Source: Annona cherimola
Taxonomy: Eukaryota > Streptophyta > Magnoliopsida > Magnoliales > Annonaceae
Assembly (NCBI GenBank): GCA_030490835.1
Contig: CM059971.1
Coordinates: 121,490,564 to 121,554,563, forward strand
Direction of reading: 5' to 3'
DNA: 64,000 nucleotides
Within the stretch, counting starts at the first letter, position 1. Each line of letters begins with the position of its first letter. The notes under the pieces are model-generated. The model was given only the letters and a program-made list of their open reading frames with translations. It had not been told where the DNA came from and ran no database searches. The position numbers and the translations under genes were made by a program. Below are positions 55,545-64,000 of the stretch, one piece after another.

Positions 55545-56070
55545 TTTTAAAATATAAAAATTTTCAAATTAAAACTTTTCAATTTAAAATTTTTCGCTAT
55601 CTATAATTATCTTTTTTTAATTTTTTTCACTTCTTCTTACACAACTATTCTATTTTTCAATCATTTCTACACAACTATTCATACATCTAATCTATCTATT
55701 TTAACTATGGTATGTTTGGAAAGTAATAAAACTTCTGAATAAAAAGTTTTTCGTGTAAAAGTCGTTAAATGAGTAAAAAATAACGTGATATGATAGAAGT
55801 AATGATAATGTATAAAGAGAACGAGGTTAAAATAAATAGGTTAATTGTATGAGTAGTTGTATAGAAATGATTAGAAAATAAGATAATTATATAGGAAAAT
55901 ATAAAGAAATAATTTTAAATTAAGGTCATTATGGATAATGAAAAGTTTTAGCTTAACATTTTCTTTTTATTGCCAAACACGCTCTTTTTTTTTTTACTCT
56001 TCATCATTATTCTTATCCTATCACATCATTTTCTCACATTTCAAAAATTTTATCACTTCTCAAATGCACT
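55545..56070. mobile_element. Two Tourist-like MITEs nested in opposite orientation
   Basis: The outer copy (AAATTAAAACTTTTCAATTTAAAATTTTTC ... CACTTCTCAAATGCAC) is interrupted at 55709-55984 by an inverted copy with ends GGTATGTTTGGAAAG and TGCCAAACACGCTC. The joined outer halves read CTATTTTAACT then TTTACTCTTCATCATTATT, as in other copies. Confidence 0.75.
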
Positions 56071-56084
56071 ATCTAAAACATACT

Positions 56085-56520
56085 AAAGAATGATCCTATT
56101 AGCTCAAGCTAAGCAAATATCATACTTAGCTCAGTCTAAGCAAATATCCTACTTAGCTTATCTCAACAAACACATTTACAACAACTTTTTTTATTTATTT
56201 CTTTATACACTTGTTTATCTAAGTATATTTAACATGTAAACCAAGTTTTATCTTTTTGGATATGCGTATATACATTTTTAGATTTTTAAAGATAAAGAGT
56301 ATTTTAAATACATATATACACATAAATATTTAAAAATCTTTTAAAAAATATATAAACATATTCGAAAATTGTAAAACTTGATTTATATGTTAAATATATA
56401 CTTAGATAAATAAGTGTATGAAGAAAAAAACGAAAAAAATTATTGTAAAAAAAAAATTTTGAAATGAGTCAAGCAGAATATTTGCTTAGCTAGTGCTGAT
56501 AAGAATATAAGATCACTCGA
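56085..56520. mobile_element. Palindromic MULE-like MITE, second subfamily
   Basis: The left arm GATCCTATTAGCTCAAGCTAAGCAAATATC pairs with the reversed right arm GATCTTATATTCTTATCAGCACTAGCTAAGCAAATATTC. The hairpin core is AACATGTAAACCAAGTTTTATC and its mirror. A short internal duplication (CTTAGCTCAGTCTAAGCAAATATC) is present. Target duplication unclear. Confidence 0.7.
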
Positions 56521-56813
56521 AGATATTTTGAATAAATTGTGGTTAACCCAATCCTCGCCTTATCTCAAACCATAGGGCCATCGGGCTGAGTCAAAGCCAT
56601 CCAGAGGCAGGATGGACTCCGGAAGCAGAACGATCTGTCCCATTGCGTGGTAAAAAAGCAATGATGGATGCACTCGGTCTAAAAGAGAAGTGAATCCGGA
56701 AGTGGGGGTCCCTGGTCCACCACAAGCAGCAGCGGTCGGAGCGCGGTCTTGGATCCAAATACCCCGCTACTCCTGTTTCGTTACGTGGCTTTGCTGTAAC
56801 TGTAACAGCCGCA

Positions 56814-58763
56814 ATGTTTGCTCTTCAAATGCCTGCAGGCTCATCTACTACCCCACCCATTCTCTCCATCATAGACATGGCCACCACCATCTCAGAGGTC
56901 CGCCAGGCCCATGCACACATGCTCAAGACGGGCCTTTTTCATTCCTCGTTCGCAGCAAGCCGCATTGTGGCCTTTGCTGCTAAGGTCCCCAACACTCGGT
57001 CCATTGCTCATGCCCACTTAGTGTTCGACTGCATCCCTCACCCAACATCTTACACTTGGAATGCCATAATTCGCGCTTACGCGTATAGTTCCGACCCGGA
57101 ATACGCCCTCCTGCTCTTTCACCGAATGCTGCATAGTCCCGTTCCTCCTGATGAATTGACCCTCCCTGTCGTACTCAAGGCATGTTCGAGAGTTCATGGA
57201 TTTGAAGAAGGCCAGCAAATCCATGCCATTAGTCTAAAATCCGGTCTTGATTCCGATCTTTTTGTGCAAAATACCTTGATTCATCTGTACGCTAGTCTTG
57301 GGCACACCACACATGCGTATAGTCTGTTCGTTCGAATGCACATAAGAGACGTCATTTCGTGGAATGCGCTTCTTAGCGCTTTCGTAGCTCAGGGGATGAT
57401 GGAACAGGCACGTCGTTTCTTTGACCAGATGCCTGTCAGGAATGTGGAATCTTGGAATTTCATGATGTCGGGTTACACCAATCTCGGTATGATCGAAGAC
57501 GCGCAGAGTCTTTTTGATGAGATGCCTATGAGAGACGTTGTTTCTTGGAATTCCATGATCACGGGATATGTACATGTGGGACGCTACAAGGAAGCTTTGC
57601 AGCTTTTTGACAGAATGCAGAACGCAGAGGTGAGGCCAGATGACTGCACCCTTGTAAACTTGCTGACAGCTTGCGCAGGAATGGGTGCTTTGAGTCAAGG
57701 AGAGTGGCTTCATGCATACGTCACCAAGAATGTGATCCCCATCGGCGGTTTTCTTGCAACAGCTCTTGTAGACATGTATTCCAAGTGCGGGAACATTAAG
57801 AAGGCTCTGCATGTTTTCAAGAACACATCAAAGAAGGATATTAGCACTTGGAATTCAATGATTGAAGGTTTAGGCAACCATGGATTTGGTAAATCTGCAC
57901 TTAAGCTGTTCTCGAAAATGTCTGTAGAAGGATACATGCCCAATGAGATCACTTTCATAAGCATTCTATCAGCCTGCAGCCATGCAGGCCTGTTGGATGA
58001 GGGGCTTCAGGTTTTCAGACTCATGTTCCAAGTCCATGGGATTCAACCCAAAGTTGAGCATTATGGTTGCATTGTTTGTTTGCTTGGACGATCTGGGCTC
58101 TTAAATGAGGCAGTGAAACTTGCAAGGTCGTCTCCATGCAAGAATTCGGCTGTAATTTTGGAGTCTTTATTGGGTGCTTGCAGAAGCCATGGGAACATTG
58201 AATTGGCAGAGCATGTGGCTGGGTGGCTTCTAGAACTGAACCCCCAAGATAGTGCTTGTTACGTTCAGCTCTCAAATGTTTATGCATTTGAGCATAGATG
58301 GGACAAAGTCAGGGAGGTGAGGAAGAAGATGAGGGCAGAGAGAGTGAAAAAGGAGCCAGGATGTAGCATGATTGATTTATATGGAATTGTTCATGAGTTT
58401 TCGGTAGGAGACCGGTCACACCCCCAGGCAGATGAGATCTATAGGAAGCTGGATGAAGTAATAAAAAGGATTAGACTCATAGGGTATATCCCTGATATCA
58501 GTCAAGTATTGTTTGACATAGAAGAGGGGGAAAAGGAGAACGCCTTGCTGAGGCACAGTGAAAAGTTGGCCATCGCATTTGGCCTTTTGAACACTTCTGA
58601 CGGCATGGCCATCAGGATAATTAAAAACCTCAAGATATGCAGAGATTGCCATTTAGCAATGAAACTCATAGCCAAAGCTTATGGCCGAGAGATTGTCGTG
58701 AGAGATAAGAATCGATTCCACCATTTCAAGAATGGAGATTGCTCATGTAATGATTATTGGTAA
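56814..58763 (+). CDS. DYW-class pentatricopeptide repeat protein (organellar RNA editing factor)
   Basis: An intronless 649-residue protein. Alternating PLS-type PPR motifs fill roughly residues 75-440, for example SYTWNAIIRAYAYSSDPEYALLLFHRM and DVVSWNSMITGYVHVGRYKEALQLFD. Next come the E and E+ regions (HYGCIVCLLGRSGLLNEAV, VHEFSVGDRSHPQADEIY). The DYW domain is complete: the deaminase-like HSEKLAIAFGL, CRDCH zinc ligands and the terminal CSCNDYW. Such proteins bind one or a few organellar transcripts and carry out C-to-U editing in chloroplasts or mitochondria. An in-frame ATG at 56877 (GACATGGCC) has the better context and may be the real start; the presequence is not distinctive in either case. 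The 3' end is followed after 89 bp by a hairpin MITE, then by a convergent PPR gene. Confidence 0.96.
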   Translation: MFALQMPAGSSTTPPILSIIDMATTISEVRQAHAHMLKTGLFHSSFAASRIVAFAAKVPNTRSIAHAHLVFDCIPHPTSYTWNAIIRAYAYSSDPEYALLLFHRMLHSPVPPDELTLPVVLKACSRVHGFEEGQQIHAISLKSGLDSDLFVQNTLIHLYASLGHTTHAYSLFVRMHIRDVISWNALLSAFVAQGMMEQARRFFDQMPVRNVESWNFMMSGYTNLGMIEDAQSLFDEMPMRDVVSWNSMITGYVHVGRYKEALQLFDRMQNAEVRPDDCTLVNLLTACAGMGALSQGEWLHAYVTKNVIPIGGFLATALVDMYSKCGNIKKALHVFKNTSKKDISTWNSMIEGLGNHGFGKSALKLFSKMSVEGYMPNEITFISILSACSHAGLLDEGLQVFRLMFQVHGIQPKVEHYGCIVCLLGRSGLLNEAVKLARSSPCKNSAVILESLLGACRSHGNIELAEHVAGWLLELNPQDSACYVQLSNVYAFEHRWDKVREVRKKMRAERVKKEPGCSMIDLYGIVHEFSVGDRSHPQADEIYRKLDEVIKRIRLIGYIPDISQVLFDIEEGEKENALLRHSEKLAIAFGLLNTSDGMAIRIIKNLKICRDCHLAMKLIAKAYGREIVVRDKNRFHHFKNGDCSCNDYW

Positions 58764-58852
58764 TCCATAATTAGAAACTTGAACAAAGAAGGTTCTCTTT
58801 TACTCATGTCAAGGCAACAGCATCTACGTTTCACTTATACCAACACAAAATG

Positions 58853-59237
58853 GGGGTACAATCGTATGCACCCGGGTGCATTGAGCCTTAATGCACCTAG
58901 GTGTGCTACACCAATTTTTTGAAATTTTTTTTGAAATTTTTTTCATGAAGCTGTTAATCTGAGTGTATTTAACATATGTATCAATTTTTACCATTTTTTG
59001 AGACTTTTAGATATTTTTTTGAATTTTTAAAAATCAGTGGCATTTTAGTAACTTTAAATTATTAAAAATGTCACTGATTTTTAAAAATCTGAAAAAAATA
59101 TCTAAAGATCTCCAAAAATGGTAAAAATTGATATACATGTTAAATACACTTAGATTAACAATTGTGTAACAAAAATTCAAAAAACAAATAAAAAAATAGT
59201 TGTATGCACCTGGGTGCATTGAGGCTCACTGTACCCC
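58853..59237. mobile_element. Palindromic MULE-like MITE between the two PPR genes, 385 bp
   Basis: CACAAAATG flanks it at 58844-58852 and 59238-59246. Ends GGGGTACAATCG and (reversed) GGGGTACAGTGAGCC. The core CTGTTAATCTGAGTGTATTTAACATATGTATC is mirrored around a tip near 59058, so almost all of it folds. It lies in the expected 3' UTR space of both PPR genes. Confidence 0.94.
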
Positions 59238-59350
59238 CACAAAATGTCGTTGCTTTGTAATTTGCTGACCAATCATAGAAAGTATTTTAGAGACCATACA
59301 AAAGGTTTCAATTCAATCAATACCACTGCCTGAGATATTCAGGTTGACTG

Positions 59351-59480
59351 ACCATCTTGTACAGGAAACACAGCCAACTCTTCTGTTAGTGTTTGACTCC
59401 TCTTGACTATGCATCAAACCATCTTGGATAGGAGACATGGTTAACTCTTCCATTGGTGTTTGGTTCATGACAAATCCTTG
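59351..59480. repeat. Imperfect 67-bp tandem repeat
   Basis: ACCATCTTGTACAGGAAACACAGCCAACTCTTC and ACCATCTTGGATAGGAGACATGGTTAACTCTTC, both continuing to GTTTG, are spaced 67 bp apart just downstream of the E+ PPR stop. Confidence 0.7.
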
Positions 59481-59497
59481 AGGCAATTGTTCAAAAG

Positions 59498-61279
59498 TTA
59501 AAGCATTCCTCCCAAATCATCTTTACCATCCCCAACATGGAATTCATGAACAAAACCATTCGCTTCAATTGAACTGCAGCCAGGAAGCTTCTCCATCCCT
59601 TTATCCCTCATCTCCTTTCGTAATTTACAGGCATCCACCCACCTTCCAACAGCTGCATACATATTACACAGAACCACATAGCAACTAGCATCAGTAGGGT
59701 CCAACTCCCTAAGGTTTTTTGCTGCATATTCTGCCATTTCTAAATTACCAAATCGACTGCATGCTCCAAGTAGGGAACCCCACATTGGCACACTGGACTC
59801 CACATCCATATCTTGTATAAGCTCCTTTGCCTTATCCAACAGCCCAGCTCGACTAAGAAGATCAACCATGCATCCATAATGTTCCACTTTGGGCACCATG
59901 CCGTAGACTTCAGACATGAGACGAAAGCATTTGTACCCCTCATCCACCAATCCCGAATGGCGACAAGCACTCAAGATGCTGACAAAGGTTAATTCATCTG
60001 GCTTAAACTCTGATTCCAATATTTTTGAGAAGACAGCCACAGCCTGCTTACCATGGCCATTGACGCCAAGGCTTGAAATTAGAGCATTCCATGCACCAAC
60101 ATCCCTATCCTCCATACTCTCAAACACAGCGACGGCTCTTTCAATCTTTCCACACTTTGAATACATATTCATCAGTGCTGTTCCTAAAACAGCATCCAAT
60201 CCAATCCTATTACTCTTCATCAGTGCATGGATCCACTCTCCTTGTTCTAAAGCCCCAAGATAAGCACAAGCTGAAAGAGCACTGACCACTATAAAATTAT
60301 TTAATTTTAGTCCTGCAATTTGCACATCTCTAAAGAATTCCAACACCCTATTGTGTGCGCAAGCCTTGGCATACCCATCAATCATCAAATTGAAGGTGAC
60401 TGCATCCCTTTTCTCTGTCGGCATCAGATTAAACAATACAGAAGCTTCCTCCATTAGTCCTGAACTGACATAACTCCCAAGCATAGTATTCCAAGTGATC
60501 GAATCCTTGGCAGGCATCTGATCAAACAAGTCTCTGGCAACCTCCAGTAGACCCAGTTTCACATACCCATCAATCATGCTATTCCACGTAACAGCATTTT
60601 TAAATGGCATCCTATCAAACAAAACACGCGCCTCCACAGCACAACCTGAACGGACCAACCCACTAATCATAGTGTTCCAAGAAACAACATCAGCACTGAC
60701 ATCCATTTTCTCAAACACCCGGCTAGCAAGCGAAACGCAGCCCACACTCGTATACATAAGAATCAGAGCATTCTGTATAAAGACATCCAAACCAAAACCA
60801 GATTTCAAAACCTGCCCATGAACCTGCCTTCCCTCCTCCATGCAACCCAACCGCGAACACGCCTTAAGAACGAACGGGAAAGTCATCTCGTTGGGAAGCG
60901 ATCCCTCATCACAAATCATCCTATGAAACACCGACAGGGCATTCTCCGGTCGGTCGCTTTGCGAGTAGCCTCTGATCACGACGTTGTAAGCAAACGCATT
61001 AGGGTTTTCGTCGTAGTCGAAAATGGACTGTGCGTAGTTCAAGTCGCCGTGTGGGGAAAGGCAGAGGGCGGCCATGAGCCTGGTGAAAGCGAGCGGCTGG
61101 TGAATTAGGCCGAGTTTTGCGAGTTGAGCATGGATTTGGGATAGTTCGTTGGCGGTTTTGCTGAGTTCGATGAGCGAGAGAGTCGGGTGTGTTGGGATAG
61201 ATCCGACTCGGCCGTTGGGTTTGGCGGGTTTGGCTTGGGGGAGCGGCGGAATGAAGGCGGCGGCACGTGTGGCCGCCAT
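59498..61279 (-). CDS. E+-class pentatricopeptide repeat protein without DYW domain
   Basis: An intronless 593-residue protein starting at GCCATGGCGG, a strong plant context. The N-terminus (MAATRAAAFIPPLPQAKPAKPNGRVGS) is basic and could be an organelle presequence. PLS-type PPR motifs run from about residue 60 to 465, for example DVVSWNTMISGLVRSGCAVEARVLFDRM and DVGAWNALISSLGVNGHGKQAVAVF. The E region follows (HYGCMVDLLSRAGLLDKAKEL, SCYVVLCNMYAAVGRWVDACKLRKEM), then a short E+ start (VHEFHVGDGKDDLGGML) and a stop. The DYW domain is absent and the E+ block is cut short. E/E+ proteins recognise RNA and recruit separate DYW-bearing partners for editing. It converges on the DYW gene, with 734 bp between stop codons. 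Sequence identity with that neighbour looks ordinary for the family, so recent tandem duplication is not evident. Confidence 0.95.
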   Translation of the reverse strand: MAATRAAAFIPPLPQAKPAKPNGRVGSIPTHPTLSLIELSKTANELSQIHAQLAKLGLIHQPLAFTRLMAALCLSPHGDLNYAQSIFDYDENPNAFAYNVVIRGYSQSDRPENALSVFHRMICDEGSLPNEMTFPFVLKACSRLGCMEEGRQVHGQVLKSGFGLDVFIQNALILMYTSVGCVSLASRVFEKMDVSADVVSWNTMISGLVRSGCAVEARVLFDRMPFKNAVTWNSMIDGYVKLGLLEVARDLFDQMPAKDSITWNTMLGSYVSSGLMEEASVLFNLMPTEKRDAVTFNLMIDGYAKACAHNRVLEFFRDVQIAGLKLNNFIVVSALSACAYLGALEQGEWIHALMKSNRIGLDAVLGTALMNMYSKCGKIERAVAVFESMEDRDVGAWNALISSLGVNGHGKQAVAVFSKILESEFKPDELTFVSILSACRHSGLVDEGYKCFRLMSEVYGMVPKVEHYGCMVDLLSRAGLLDKAKELIQDMDVESSVPMWGSLLGACSRFGNLEMAEYAAKNLRELDPTDASCYVVLCNMYAAVGRWVDACKLRKEMRDKGMEKLPGCSSIEANGFVHEFHVGDGKDDLGGML

Positions 61280-61639
61280 GGAAACTCGATTCTAAGCTGC
61301 TGCGCCGAAGATCCTGGCCTTTCGCTGTTGAACTGCAGGTGGCCTTTGTTACAACTTACAACGCGAAATCTAATCGAATTTCACCAGCAGCATAGTTCAT
61401 CTGAATTTCAAATCAAACAGGTGTAAGGGGTTTATACAAGTACACCTCCCTGCCCTCAGTTCTTTCCAAAAAAAAAAAAAAAAAAAGCTGCAATATGTGA
61501 TGGAACTAGCGACACATTGAAATCTTTCAATGTATCAATACTATCAAAATCAAGAAAATACACCTTAGTTATCTTACTAATGTGCAATAAAATCTTAGAA
61601 TTTTGTTTAAATTTAAAAGGTAGATTCATATATCTGTGA
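61280..61639. other. 5' region of the E+ PPR gene
   Basis: Probable promoter and leader. A poly-A run lies near 61468-61486. Otherwise plain AT-rich sequence. Confidence 0.4.
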
Positions 61640-61935
61640 GTAATAATTCTGTTAACTCAGACTAAGCAAATGTTCCACTTAATCTACCTCGAAAATACCA
61701 TTAAAAACATTTTATTTATTTTTTCTTCATAAATTGTTTATCTAAGTGTATTTAAATTTTACCATTTTTAGATATGTGTTATACACATATCCAAAAATGT
61801 TGTTTATATGTTAAATACACTGAGATAAACAAGTGCATAAACAAAAAAACAAAAAAAAATATTTTTAAATGAATTTTTTAACGTAGGCTAAGTGGAGTAT
61901 TTGTTTAACCCTAGCTAACAGGATCATTCCTCTTT
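61640..61935. mobile_element. Palindromic MULE-like MITE, second subfamily, upstream of the E+ PPR gene
   Basis: Left GAGTAATAATTCTGTTAACTCAGACTAAGCAAATGTTCC, right (reversed) GAGGAATGATCCTGTTAGCTAGGGTTAAACAAATACTCC. The core has lost sequence around TACACATATCCAAAAATGTTG. Duplication not resolved. Confidence 0.65.
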
Positions 61936-63555
61936 ATCTTTTTATTGTTTATCAAAAATATATCTTTTTATTTAAATTATAAAAAGTATAGTTTACATTA
62001 GGAAGATAAATATGTATGGTCAAGCTAACCTTCATCTTATTTAAGAAGTTTATGTTGAACCTTATATATTGCATGGAGTCTAGTTAATGTTAATCCAAAT
62101 CTAAACATATCTTCTAGAAAAATGGTTTAAGTTGGTAATGTAGGTCATAAATGCGTCTTAAATTTAAAAGATCTAATATTTTTTAATAATATCATAAAAC
62201 TAAGGTCACATGAATGGAAAACTTAAAAGTTTAATATTAAATGTTACTAATAAATCAAATTAAAACATTATTGATATAAGTTGTTATAGTATAAATAAAA
62301 AATAAAGTATTTAGATTTAGGATTATGTAAGGATTGATTCAAAATATGACCATAACTTATACTTGTATTTACAATTATCACTACATTTTTCAAGGTGACA
62401 TAGATAATTAAGAAATTTATCCTTAATTCAAATAGAACAATACCATTAGTACTGATATTAAAAGTGATATAAAATTACCCTTCATGACTTTTGACAACTT
62501 ATATTTTAGTAGGATTTTAGGATGAAGTGGGAAATAAAAAAAGAAAATATTTTGAAATTTGTATAATTGATATGAAATGATAAATGTAAAGTTGGAATAA
62601 ACAAAGTAATTGAAAGAAAAATAATTAAAATATAAGAATAAAATTGAAAAAATAGAATTGTTAGATTATTAAATAATGAGTTGGAAAATAAGACAGTAGT
62701 ATGTTTTTCACACTGTTCCACAGTTTTCCATGAGCCAATATCAGTAAATGTAACCTAAAATAGTCGTCTCTCCTATACATTTAGAAAGCAAATTTAATAA
62801 AATAACATAATACACGAAATAGAAGTGGACTTAATCACTTCAAAGCACATACAACCCTTTTTAAATATGCAATCACGTATAAATATTCTCATATGCAACC
62901 AACTCTAAATATAAATTTTATACATATGTATATTGATGTGGTATAGTGGCTCCAATCTGAGCCTCACACTATAGCCACATTTTTGTGTCTTATCCACCTT
63001 CACTTCAATGTGTGAACACAACTCTAATGTCTGGGATTATTGTCATGTTAGGAAGATTCATGTATAACATATCTTTTATTCAACACCCTCTACATGGCTT
63101 TTTAGGAAAATCATGTGAATCCCCGCTTACATCACACATAAGCCAAATAACCTAGTCCCATGCACATCAGTACATACACTGTTTGAGTTGTCATGCTCAA
63201 CCTTGGATATTATCATCAAAGAGAACATGTTTGTGCTTGGAAAACCACTATAATAAATTCTTGACATTGTAACAAAACCATCTCCTAAGTCACTAAATCA
63301 CGTGCAAAGTCTATATAAAGAGCACTAGAAAATCTTGCTAGATTGTGCAAAAAGCCTATATTTTAAAGACTAAGAGGTGTCCAAGGTATCATTAATTCTC
63401 ATTTTGTACATTTTTTTTTATTTGTAATGTTATTATTATTTTTTCTCAAGTTTCAACTGGGGACACTTTTGAATTTCAATAAGTGAAAATCCCCTCTCCA
63501 TAAGGCCTTTTAGGCTTTATCTCACTTGTAAAAAAATGTGCATAATCAACCTGTA
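61936..63555. other. Intergenic, no gene seen
   Basis: AT-rich spacer. A piece at 62505-62700 resembles the MITE-like interior at 7840-8100. Around 62930-63400 sequence composition is slightly richer, but no frame or known repeat could be assigned. Confidence 0.45.
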
Positions 63556-63870
63556 TACTTGGGGGCAAATTCATTTTTATTTTTTTGAATTTTTTTTTAT
63601 ACAACTACTAGTTTAAATGCATTTAACATATATATCAAGTTTTACATTTTTAAAAATTTGTAGATATTTTTTAGATTTTTTAAAAATAGTTGTATTTTAG
63701 TAATTTTCAAATTACTAAAGTGTACCAAATGCCAGTGTCTTAAATTTTTTTTAAAATACCTATAAATATTAAAAAATAATAAATTTTGATACACATTTTA
63801 AATATAGTTAGATCAATAATCGTATACAGAATTTTTAAAAAAGAGTTAAATACATCCACGCACGAAAGCC
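63556..63870. mobile_element. Palindromic MULE-like MITE, diverged copy
   Basis: TTTAAATGCATTTAACATATATATCAAGTTTTAC is mirrored by TAAATTTTGATACACATTTTAAATATAGTTAG, with the tip near 63705. The outer ends are worn. Confidence 0.6.
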
Positions 63871-64000
63871 ATGACGAAAAAATATTATATCATTTGCATA
63901 TTTTGCATGACCTTTTGTTGTAAATCCATGCCTTACCAGCTTATTCTACATCACATAATGTTAAATTGATACAAATTTGATGTTATTTATAATGTAATTG

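Noticed and set aside
57234..57812. 192-codon minus frame
   Set aside because: Antisense shadow of the DYW PPR gene, which has clear domain structure on the plus strand.

Overview
The window is nuclear DNA from a flowering plant. Spliced genes with GT-AG introns, plastid-type transit peptides, PLS-class pentatricopeptide (PPR) genes, a RADIALIS-like MYB gene and plant-type MULE, hAT, Tourist and SINE elements all point there. The moderate-to-low GC of the exons and the AT-rich spacers argue against a grass. I cannot name the species.

Six host genes look intact. They are an At1g78530-type receptor-like kinase (16935-19196, +, 5 exons), a FAP3-type plastid fatty-acid-binding chalcone-isomerase-fold protein (22547-19458, -, 5 exons, tail to tail with the kinase), a RADIALIS-like single-MYB factor (35785-35471, -), a CorA-like Mg2+ transporter family protein (54081-47200, -, 7 coding exons), a DYW-class PPR RNA-editing factor (56814-58763, +, intronless) and an E+-class PPR protein (61279-59498, -, intronless). 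The two PPR genes converge. All splice junctions were placed by hand and keep frame and phase.

The rest is layered transposon debris. 1-1520: the gag end, primer-binding site and LTR of a Ty3/gypsy element. 2.4-3.4 kb: a hAT element. 3.9-8.2 kb: palindromic MITEs. 8.9-10.4 kb: a Pack-MULE carrying a PPR fragment. 11-15.3 kb: a probable old MULE holding an orphan transit-peptide exon. 21-22 kb: a MULE, a SINE and a Tourist MITE inside FAP3 intron 1. 25.5-32.2 kb: a diverged tandem array with higher-order structure, split by a hAT and a MULE. 34.7-35.3 kb: a hAT. 37.3-41.5 kb: a MULE with about 0.86-kb inverted arms, itself hit by another MULE and a MITE. 42.8-46 kb and 55-64 kb: more MITEs. 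Eight insertions have perfect 8-10 bp target duplications of hAT or MULE type that I could read directly, a SINE has a 16-bp one, and two Tourist MITEs have TTA.

Two MITE families dominate: a palindromic, MULE-like family with 9-bp duplications (about 14 copies) and a Tourist/Harbinger-like family with TTA duplications (about 11 copies). They are nested in each other in both directions, so their periods of activity overlapped. No virus, CRISPR array, true tRNA or rRNA gene was seen.
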